Positions 17,162 to 24,831 of a stretch of DNA of 64,000 nt are shown in pieces. The notes beneath the pieces are model-generated. The model was not told where the DNA came from. It made no database searches and saw nothing but the letters and a program-made list of their open reading frames with translations. Origin of the DNA: Arthrobacter sp. AQ5-05 (lineage in GTDB: Bacteria > Actinomycetota > Actinomycetes > Actinomycetales > Micrococcaceae); assembly GCF_003287975.1 (NCBI RefSeq), contig NZ_QMKQ01000018.1:24253-88252 (forward strand). Reading direction: 5' to 3'. Numbering within the stretch: the stretch's first letter is position 1; every line of letters begins with the position of its first letter. A program made the position numbers and the translations under genes.

Positions 17162-18835
17162 CTAATTTTCAAAGCTGGACTTCACTGGAAAGTAGTTTTC
17201 CAAGAAGTTGGTGACTTCGTCATCAGGGATGGGAGTAGCCCCGTCAACGGGCGCATCGTTAATGCAAAAAGTGTCTCGATGACGTAGGCGGAGCGTGTTT
17301 TGCATGGTTCCCCTGTACTGGTCATCAAGAATATTGATGTAGTTGTAACGCAAATTGGTCGGTACGGCCTTACCAACTATCTGAGCGTAATAGTGATGCA
17401 GCTGGTCAGCGACAATGTCCTGGTGGTGGCGAAAACGACTGGACCAAGTTTGTTCATAAGCCTCAGCATATTTGGATTCCATCTCGAAGTGAACGCTGCG
17501 CAGCTGGGGATGCGGCGTATGCTTAATCGCCCGTGAGATCGTCACACCAAAGTCTCTCTCAAGCAGCGCGCGCATGTTGCGAGTTAGATTCAGATGCGGT
17601 TCGTCATGCGCTGTTGGAGATCCGAAGGGACGGCGATTCCTCGATGGAGAAACCTTCGCAATGCCGCTTGGCAAGAAGAATCGATCCTTCGCCAAAGGCC
17701 TACCAAAAAACACATCATCATTTATGTAGACATAGTGTTCACTAAGCCCCTGAATATGATGAAGTCTCGAAATAATCGAATTACTATTAAATGTGGGTAG
17801 GTAGCTAGCATCCGGATAGATGTCCCGATGATCAACGAGCTTGATTTTCGGGTGATCCGTGTTTAGCCATTCGGGTACCTGACCAGCCGTGACAATGAAA
17901 ATATTCCTAAACCACGGCGCATACATCTCGAGTGAACGTAAGGAGTACTTGAGCTCGTCACGGGACCGAAAGCGCGCGATGTGGTTGGCCTCGCCATGGT
18001 ATTCCACACCCGCGATCTCCGATTCCGTCCGATGCTTGGATTTAATCCAGTCGGGATCTTCACCATCAACCCAAGTGTAGACGGCGTCCACCGGGAAAAT
18101 CACATCATCAAGCATTCTCTTTTTCAAAACGCTGGGAACTCTGGCGCTTGAGATTGAAGGGTCGTCTTCAACGAGCAAAAAATCTTCTCTAGAAATCACT
18201 CTCGATGCGCGGTTCTCTCGTGGCGCAGTCACCTGTTCTTCATCGCCAAACCGCCAAAATTCGATCTGGCACGCCGTTGCAATCCCGTATTCAAGCGTAG
18301 AATCGACAACTGCTCGCGGCGCCAAAACGTTGATCACGTCGGCACTCTTCAAGTCCATGCTCTTGGATATTGTGGAAACGTGCCGAAGTACGATGGGAGC
18401 CTCGATGCCACTCGCATATACCGGCGCTTCAGAATCGAGAGATGACAAAGCTTGGAGAATCGTGTCACGAGACTCCACGTCCACGCCTATAACGGCGTGC
18501 CGGGACGGAGTGTTCTCAACCAGCCACCACGAAACACCCGACTTATCAAGCACATCGGTGACCATACGACAATTTGCCTCAAGGGCTTGCGCGAAAGTCA
18601 TTTGTTGTACGACGGACCAAGAAACTCCGTGTTTGTATACCGTGTTTCCCCGGGCATCCCTCAGCCCGAAGTTGACAATTCGCTGTGACGCTCGCGCTTG
18701 AAGACGGTCAACCGTCTTCTCGGCTCTGAGCCCCCTTGCCCGCAGCGCTCGATATACTTCCGGCCCCAGGCAGCGTTCAATTATGCTTTTCGCTTCCAGT
18801 CGACGCATCACCGAACGAATTGAGAACTTGGTCAT
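17162..18835 (-). CDS. Stealth-family glycopolymer phosphotransferase (first copy)
   Basis: 557 residues. Stealth regions: CR1 VDAVYTWVDGEDPDW (249-263), CR2 from about 288 with SRDELKYSLRS, LPTFNSNSI and NDDVFFGRP, CR3 around 444-490 (KHTPHPQLRS ... FRHHQDIVADQ), CR4 near 510-550. The family includes hexose-1-phosphate transferases of capsules and wall polymers, so a sugar-phosphodiester linkage is the likely product. The first 240 residues are a variable N-terminal domain. AAGG lies upstream of the ATG. It sits in an AT-rich minus-strand run with the LicD fusion and the GT2-TagF fusion; a hand count at 17701-17760 gives 20 G+C of 60. Confidence 0.88.
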   Translation of the reverse strand: MTKFSIRSVMRRLEAKSIIERCLGPEVYRALRARGLRAEKTVDRLQARASQRIVNFGLRDARGNTVYKHGVSWSVVQQMTFAQALEANCRMVTDVLDKSGVSWWLVENTPSRHAVIGVDVESRDTILQALSSLDSEAPVYASGIEAPIVLRHVSTISKSMDLKSADVINVLAPRAVVDSTLEYGIATACQIEFWRFGDEEQVTAPRENRASRVISREDFLLVEDDPSISSARVPSVLKKRMLDDVIFPVDAVYTWVDGEDPDWIKSKHRTESEIAGVEYHGEANHIARFRSRDELKYSLRSLEMYAPWFRNIFIVTAGQVPEWLNTDHPKIKLVDHRDIYPDASYLPTFNSNSIISRLHHIQGLSEHYVYINDDVFFGRPLAKDRFFLPSGIAKVSPSRNRRPFGSPTAHDEPHLNLTRNMRALLERDFGVTISRAIKHTPHPQLRSVHFEMESKYAEAYEQTWSSRFRHHQDIVADQLHHYYAQIVGKAVPTNLRYNYINILDDQYRGTMQNTLRLRHRDTFCINDAPVDGATPIPDDEVTNFLENYFPVKSSFEN

Positions 18836-18886
18836 TTATATCCCTTTATTTATAAATCAAGGATTGTCTGGATAAATCCCGCAAAC

Positions 18887-21598
18887 CTACTGAATAATTT
18901 CCTTCGGCTTGGCGGGCCGGATCAGTTTCGTCATTTCCCGGTAAACTCGCTCCGAGTTCCCAGCATCGAGGAACTTGAACGTCGATTCCGTGCGTGCAGC
19001 GTACTTGGGGTCTCGAGACTCAGTGACGGACGCAATGGTCGCCTGAACAGCTATTTCTGCATCCGTGGTCACCGGGCCGAAACCATCATCGTGAAAATCA
19101 AAATATCCAACGTCATACGTATGGGATCCAGATTTGATGGCTTCTTGATCGAATTGGAAGTAGACGACCGGTACACCACTGTAGGCTGCTTCAAAAGCTG
19201 TCGATGAATAGTCGGTTACCAGCACCGCGCTTTCCTGAACAAATTCGGCAAAAGGCTTTTGATCCCAGTCGAGGACCGCAACTTCCGGGCTCAGATCCAT
19301 TTCAGCGACATATTCTGCCAGTGATGGATGTGGAAGCAATCCGATGTGGAAGCCATTGCTTCTCGCGAATTGTGTCAACTGTGGATTAGTTAGAAACGCC
19401 CCCCACGAGAGCGCATAATCAGACTCGGCAAACCCTTCAATGCGGCCACGGCGTCCCAGCGCATCTGACGGGCCAACGAGGCTTTGCCTCCATGTTGGCG
19501 AGACCAATATCCACTTCTTATCCGGGGCATGCGATCGACTAACGAGTGCATCGTGCCGAGGGAAGCCGGTGAGTTTAACTTCCTTGGTTGAAAAACGGTA
19601 GGCCGTATCGTTCCCAACAATTGATTCATACTCAGGGACCGTGCTGGTTACAAGCAAGTCTATGCGTTTGCCATTGAACCAGTAAGAGAGATCGTGGTCC
19701 GTGACCCCATGTTGAAGAAACACAAACTTCCAGCCGGCCTTTGCTGCCAGCTTCCCCGTCAGCGGATCGGTAACGAATTTGTCAAGGTGCGAAGATGCGT
19801 AGATCTTTGCGTTAATTAGGGCAAGCTTGTGATCTTCGGATCCGTGTTCAAGAAGTTTGAAACCTTCCTGGGAGAGTCGCCCCCAATCAGGCGATTGCCT
19901 CTCCAGCACAAACCAGGCATTAACGCGCGGGTGCTTTGTGGATATGTGACGGTATAGGTGTTCGGCATTGTCGTTTGCGCGATATATGCGATCCATAAAA
20001 ATCCACGAATTAAGGTACTTCGCTTTGACCTTCGGGCTGTCAGCCAATCGGAGGATCCTTGATTGTACATTCGATTTCTTGATCCATGCATCCTGCAACT
20101 GCTTACGAAAGCCAACCCCAATTCGCTGCGCTTTCTTTAATGCACGAACCGGCAAGAATTTGGATCGCTTGACCTTTGGCTTAGATGCTTCCTTCGTTAG
20201 ATCCACACCGGCCAAGGCCTTGCTGACCGTGTACGGCCTGAGACTGTAGTGCTGACGGGGTGGTCGCCCGATGATCAGCTGTTTCTGAGCCCCATCGAGA
20301 GCGATCTCAAAAGTACCGTTGGCCGGAATCCAAATGTATCGATGGCAGAAGAGTGTCTTACCCAAGAACGTCATCGTTCTCGTCTTAGCGTGACGTGGAG
20401 TTACACTCTTACCCTTATAAGTAATCGTTTCTTCGGGCAAAGATCCGGAATAGACATAGTGCAGGAGGGTCATCTGCTGATCGGTATCCAGCTTTTCTAC
20501 ATAGACTTCACCGGGTCTATGATCAGGCTGCTTATAGCCAAGAATCAATGCGTTTCGCAGATCGTCGTCGGTTGCCATAACTTCAAAAGAATGCACGGCA
20601 ATTTCGGAAATGCCGTCCATGACTTGCCCAACGAGCCTATGGAACTCTTCTAGAACATTGGCATCCATACTTCGAGAGGGGGCTCCCACCCGGCGATCGC
20701 CGCGGTAATACCAGAGCAGGTCGTAAATCAACATCAACTGCAACCACAGGGGGATATCGCCGCTGGTTGCCTTGGCACGAGCCAAGAGATCAAGGTGACC
20801 ATGCGTAAGCACCGCACCGTATTTCTCTGCCTTGAAAGCCGAGATTTGAACCGACGAGTTCCCAGCAGCACGGCGACGGTAGAAATAGTCGCTGCTGGCA
20901 ACAATTCCGATGACAGGTTCTGCTTGTTGAAGTAAGTAGGACGCCACGAAATGAGCGTCCTCAAAGCTGAATGTGAGCTCTTCCTGAAACTCATGGCCCA
21001 GTCGCTTCAGCTCGCTACTTCGGACAACAGCGGTAGCACCACTCATATGGAAAAAGCTCGGGGATCGTTCCAAACTCACGAAACGGTCCCCATCGCGAAA
21101 TCGGCCGTTTAGCGGATGTGATGCCGAAATCTTACCGCTGGCTTCGTCAAACCCAACTACACGCGTCGCATACATCGACGCGGTGTCATTGATGTCCGAA
21201 TCCATGAATGCCGTCAGGTTCTCAAAATAGTCGTCGGCCAAGTAGTCGTCAGGGTCACAGAAAGTGACCCATTCACCCTTGGCTATCTTTATTCCTACAT
21301 TTCGCGCCGAGGCTTGGCCGCCATTCACCTTTGTGAGGATCGAGTGCGCGAGCGATGTACGTTCAGCCCATTCGCGAATCTTTTGCTCGGAGGAGTCTGT
21401 CGAGCCGTCCAGCACCAAAATTACTTCGATCGTGTTCGGTGAAGCCTGCCGATCCAAAGAATCCAGGTAGTCGGCTATGTAGTCTTCGACATTATAGACG
21501 GCAGTTACTACGGAAACTTTGGGTGATGATTCTTCACCAACGATTCGTGAATTGTTTGACACAGACGGGTTGACCTTCTCTACTGATGCAGCATACAC
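18887..21598 (-). CDS. bifunctional GT2 glycosyltransferase / TagF-like glycerophosphotransferase
   Basis: 903 residues. The N-terminal GT-A domain (about 28-330) has KVSVVTAVYN, VNGGQASARNVG and the FCDPDDYL acidic motif. The C-terminal part (about 520-880) has TagF marks: FLQHGVTDHD, LTGFPRHDAL, SPTWRQ, and VLVTDYSSTAFEAAYSG. One chain therefore could add a sugar and then glycerol- or polyol-phosphate, that is, build a repeat unit. The listed start is a GTG at 21598; another GTG 12 codons later follows AGAGAAGG and may be the real one. No signal peptide; expected to be cytoplasmic and membrane-associated. Confidence 0.85.
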   Translation of the reverse strand: MYAASVEKVNPSVSNNSRIVGEESSPKVSVVTAVYNVEDYIADYLDSLDRQASPNTIEVILVLDGSTDSSEQKIREWAERTSLAHSILTKVNGGQASARNVGIKIAKGEWVTFCDPDDYLADDYFENLTAFMDSDINDTASMYATRVVGFDEASGKISASHPLNGRFRDGDRFVSLERSPSFFHMSGATAVVRSSELKRLGHEFQEELTFSFEDAHFVASYLLQQAEPVIGIVASSDYFYRRRAAGNSSVQISAFKAEKYGAVLTHGHLDLLARAKATSGDIPLWLQLMLIYDLLWYYRGDRRVGAPSRSMDANVLEEFHRLVGQVMDGISEIAVHSFEVMATDDDLRNALILGYKQPDHRPGEVYVEKLDTDQQMTLLHYVYSGSLPEETITYKGKSVTPRHAKTRTMTFLGKTLFCHRYIWIPANGTFEIALDGAQKQLIIGRPPRQHYSLRPYTVSKALAGVDLTKEASKPKVKRSKFLPVRALKKAQRIGVGFRKQLQDAWIKKSNVQSRILRLADSPKVKAKYLNSWIFMDRIYRANDNAEHLYRHISTKHPRVNAWFVLERQSPDWGRLSQEGFKLLEHGSEDHKLALINAKIYASSHLDKFVTDPLTGKLAAKAGWKFVFLQHGVTDHDLSYWFNGKRIDLLVTSTVPEYESIVGNDTAYRFSTKEVKLTGFPRHDALVSRSHAPDKKWILVSPTWRQSLVGPSDALGRRGRIEGFAESDYALSWGAFLTNPQLTQFARSNGFHIGLLPHPSLAEYVAEMDLSPEVAVLDWDQKPFAEFVQESAVLVTDYSSTAFEAAYSGVPVVYFQFDQEAIKSGSHTYDVGYFDFHDDGFGPVTTDAEIAVQATIASVTESRDPKYAARTESTFKFLDAGNSERVYREMTKLIRPAKPKEIIQ

Positions 21599-21896
21599 AG
21601 TAGTCCATTGTAGTGGTCATGGTCGCCGCTTATGGCATTCTCAGACCTTTGGCACGACCTAAGTTGAAAATCTTGTTCACGCTTGGCTAATAAACTGGCG
21701 TCTGCAATCGACGCCCAAGATCTAGCAAGCTCTTCCAACGTCAGCCAAACTCCTTGCGCGTCTCGTGCCGTACCCACTTCGATGGTTCAGCCCGGCATCG
21801 AAGAGTTCAGCATCGGCTAAAGCACCATCGAATGATATGGACAGCATCGCGGACGCTGGCCACGGTGCAGTCCATATCATTTCCTAGAGTCTCACA
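21599..21896. other. intergenic stretch with a long palindrome
   Basis: No convincing gene. It holds a perfect 12-bp inverted repeat, AATGATATGGAC at 21831-21842 and its complement at 21870-21881, with an imperfectly paired 27-base interior. It lies just past the stop of the second Stealth gene, so it may be its terminator, but there is no clear T-tract. Confidence 0.5.
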
Positions 21897-23303
21897 TCAG
21901 TCGTTGGGCGCGGTACCTTCTTGATGACCACCCAAACGCTCAAACGAAGATGGCCAAGGAAACATCCGTTGGAGGGTCTCGTGAATTACTGAGTTGCGCC
22001 TGATCCTTTCCCGGTGACCGACGCTGACCTCGTTGAGACAAAATACTTGCGGACGTTTCCAAAGGAACAACCTCGCAAGTTTCATGTGCACCTGATCCGA
22101 GGCAATGTCGATGTATCGGTAATCGATTTCACCGGGAAACGCTGCGCCCATAGCGCAACCATAGTAATGCGCGAGGGCGGAGGGAATTGAAAGATCTGTC
22201 GCACTTCTAAATTTGGCAAAAGCCGTCTTCCTGGTTTCAACAGGATGCGATTCGGAAATAGTGGCCAAGGTGCTCTTGAGCTGGGCATGTGCCACGTGTT
22301 TGAACTTGTGCGCCGTCGCCTTTCCGAAAGTGGTCTCAAGAAGTCGACTGTTGTTCTGCGCTGCCACGTTTACCGGAAGATTCTCGGTTTCCTCGAGGTC
22401 AAAGCGGCTCTCTGACAGCGCGAACTTTGGGTAGCCGGTAGGTGTAAAGAAAACTTGCTGTCCCAACAGTCGACCGAAAAAAACGTCGTCATTGACATAG
22501 AGGAACCTTTCCGACAGATTCGGGATCCGATGTAACTGGGACTCGATGGCGTGGGAATTAAACGTCGGTAATGCGGAACGGTCCTCAAAAATATCTTTAT
22601 GATCGACCAAAGATATCTTTGGGCTGCTCCCATTCATCCATTCGGGACGTTGACCGGCCGTGACCACATAGATGTGGTTGACCCACGGTATAAACGATTC
22701 TACGGATCGAAGCGAGTATCGGAGCTCGTCGTGTGAAATGTAACGCGCTTGGTCATTGGCAGTTGGCAAAAGTACGCCGTCAAATTCAGTTTCGGCTTTG
22801 CGTCGTCTCTCCTGCCATTCTTCGTCGGCGCCGTTCACCCATGTATAGACCAAATCGATGGGTTCGGGTACCTCGAGCATGGACTTCCTAGCAGGTGCCG
22901 TGCCGCCAGGGGTCGCCAGTAGACGTACCCCGATCGCTTCTACAAGGTCACGGCGGCGACCAACCTGGGACTTGGTCGCGCATTTCCAACCCTCGACGGC
23001 TGAAGGGTCCAGAGAGTCCCTGGCAATCGGAACGAGGACAAAGCCCTGAGATTTCAACTCCCCACAAACTTGCTGCATGTCGCTTGGGCTTACGTAGGCG
23101 CGAGCTTCACCGTCTGCCCATAGGACACGGTGGGATTGACTAAGCGAACTATTCTCGAAAGCCTTTGCCTGCAGAACTCTGAGGTCGGCTATCGATGCGG
23201 TCGAAACCGGAGTCTTGTTGTCGATGAGTTTAATGGCCTGTCGCCAACAGCCCGCTGGAACCGCAGCTCCAACGTGACTCTTCCAACGGGACAAGAAACT
23301 CAT
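21897..23303 (-). CDS. Stealth-family glycopolymer phosphotransferase (second copy)
   Basis: 468 residues from the ATG at 23303, which has GAAGGA upstream; an in-frame GTG-type extension is less likely. CR1 is IDLVYTWVNGADEEW, CR2 contains SHDELRYSLRSVESF, LPTFNSHAIESQLHRI and YVNDDVFFGR, CR3 has KHVAHAQLKS, and CR4 ends near FPWPSSFE. It is paralogous to the gene at 17162-18835 but has a shorter N-terminal part, so the two probably make different linkages or act on different acceptors. The gene at 23434 is divergent, leaving about 130 bp for two promoters. Confidence 0.88.
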   Translation of the reverse strand: MSFLSRWKSHVGAAVPAGCWRQAIKLIDNKTPVSTASIADLRVLQAKAFENSSLSQSHRVLWADGEARAYVSPSDMQQVCGELKSQGFVLVPIARDSLDPSAVEGWKCATKSQVGRRRDLVEAIGVRLLATPGGTAPARKSMLEVPEPIDLVYTWVNGADEEWQERRRKAETEFDGVLLPTANDQARYISHDELRYSLRSVESFIPWVNHIYVVTAGQRPEWMNGSSPKISLVDHKDIFEDRSALPTFNSHAIESQLHRIPNLSERFLYVNDDVFFGRLLGQQVFFTPTGYPKFALSESRFDLEETENLPVNVAAQNNSRLLETTFGKATAHKFKHVAHAQLKSTLATISESHPVETRKTAFAKFRSATDLSIPSALAHYYGCAMGAAFPGEIDYRYIDIASDQVHMKLARLFLWKRPQVFCLNEVSVGHRERIRRNSVIHETLQRMFPWPSSFERLGGHQEGTAPND

Positions 23304-23433
23304 ATGCACATCCTTCAAGATATTGCTCTCGACTCGCACGTCTACGGCAGAGACCTTAACAGTCTATTCAGTTTTCTTTGAAACGAACGACACCTGATAC
23401 CTAGTCCTAAAAGTACGGACATAGTATGGTGCC

Positions 23434-24660
23434 GTGACTATATTCGATCTCCTGAAACGGCAGTCCCACCTCTTGCCCGCGAGAATCCACGCCGTGGCAG
23501 TGGAGAAAAAGGTCAGCCGGACACTTAGCAATACCACTCCTGCGCCTACAGCTGTGGTGGAATTCGCCGTTTTTTTCGCCGATGGACCTAGCCAAAGCTA
23601 TCAGCTGGAACAATGGGTCGCACCGTTTGAAGCCCTTCAAAAGCGTGGCTACGGCGTGTGCCTGCTAGTCATGAATGCGCTTACCGCCCGCAAATTGAAC
23701 CGGCAGACCAACCTTCCGATACTTTTAACTCGTTCCATGGAACAAATTGAAACCGCGTTAGCTTCTTGGAACACCCTGGGCATCTTTTACGTCAACAATT
23801 CGCAGGCAAACTTCACGATGTTGCGATTCAACGGTCCCGCGCATATACACCTGAGCCATGGCGAGAGCGAAAAGTCATCGATGGTCTCTAACCAACTAAA
23901 GGCTTACGACTTTGCATTCATCGCTGGGCTAGCTGCGAGGCGTCGCATTATGGCGAATGTCGCACGTATCGATCCGGCAAAGTTAATTGAAATAGGCCGG
24001 CCGCAACTCGACGTTCAATTTGCAAGGCCCGCAGCACTGCGCACCAACCCACGCATCAGAGTCCTGTATGCCCCTACATGGGAGGGAGATGGACAAAATA
24101 TGGCCTACAGCTCAATTGTTTCAATTGGTGCCAAGTTGGTCACAGCCTTGCTAAGCGACGAGCGCTTCACTGTTGTGTTCCGCCCGCATCCCAAGACCGG
24201 AAGCAGTTCGGTGGAAGCACGCCACGAATTGGGCCGCATTCGTAAAGCCATTACTACCGCGATCCATAGGACGCCCGATGCTGGTCATTTCGTCGATAGG
24301 GCAGTCGATTCTTCGCTTAGCATCTACGACGCGGATATCGTGCTATGCGATATTTCGGCTATGGCGATGGACAGCGTGGGTCTAAACAAGCCGCTGATGC
24401 TCCTCTATACTTTCCCGACAACGATGACAGACGACCTTGCCATTCGGCAGTCAGTGTCTACACAGGACGCGAGCAGAATGCTGGCCGAGGAAAACGGAAA
24501 TCCACTGCTGAGTATCATCGCCACCTTGAGCAAGTCCGAACCGCCGCAACAGCAACAAGCTCTGCGCGACGTGATATTCGGTGATCCTGCGTTGGGCAGC
24601 GCCACAGAACGGTTTATCGACGCAACACTAACTGTCACGAGTGCCGCTGATAGGCCGTAG
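23434..24660 (+). CDS. CDP-glycerol glycerophosphotransferase-like protein
   Basis: 408 residues; paralogue of the gene at 1-1158. Motifs: YQLEQW near 51, HLSHGESEKSSMVSNQ near 142-157, GRPQLD near 188, YAPTWEGD near 210, RPHPKTG near 250, and CDISAMAMDSVG near 308 in place of the usual TDYSS block. It probably transfers a polyol-phosphate to a wall polymer. The GTG start lacks a ribosome site, but TAGTAT (23422-23427) lies six bases before it, so the message may be leaderless. It is the only plus-strand gene of the island. A 29-bp imperfect tandem repeat covers its last codons. Confidence 0.8.
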   Translation: MTIFDLLKRQSHLLPARIHAVAVEKKVSRTLSNTTPAPTAVVEFAVFFADGPSQSYQLEQWVAPFEALQKRGYGVCLLVMNALTARKLNRQTNLPILLTRSMEQIETALASWNTLGIFYVNNSQANFTMLRFNGPAHIHLSHGESEKSSMVSNQLKAYDFAFIAGLAARRRIMANVARIDPAKLIEIGRPQLDVQFARPAALRTNPRIRVLYAPTWEGDGQNMAYSSIVSIGAKLVTALLSDERFTVVFRPHPKTGSSSVEARHELGRIRKAITTAIHRTPDAGHFVDRAVDSSLSIYDADIVLCDISAMAMDSVGLNKPLMLLYTFPTTMTDDLAIRQSVSTQDASRMLAEENGNPLLSIIATLSKSEPPQQQQALRDVIFGDPALGSATERFIDATLTVTSAADRP

Positions 24661-24688
24661 CTGTCACCAGTGCCACTGATGGGCCGTA
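24632..24688 (+). repeat. two-copy 29-bp imperfect tandem repeat
   Basis: Unit 1 (24632-24659) and unit 2 (24661-24688) match at 25 of 28 positions or better by eye and repeat with a 29-bp period. The first copy holds the final codons of the glycerophosphotransferase-like gene up to the stop, so the repeat probably arose by duplication of the 3' end. Confidence 0.7.
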
Positions 24689-24831
24689 TGCAGCTTTCGG
24701 AACCCAGGTCCAGTTCAACCTGCGACGTTGGGTTTGCATAGCACCGTCTCGTAGCGCCATCGTTGACATAGCTATTCGAGCTTCTTCACGGACTTTTGTC
24801 CCGCTTCCGGCGCCCATTTGACTTCGGAGCC

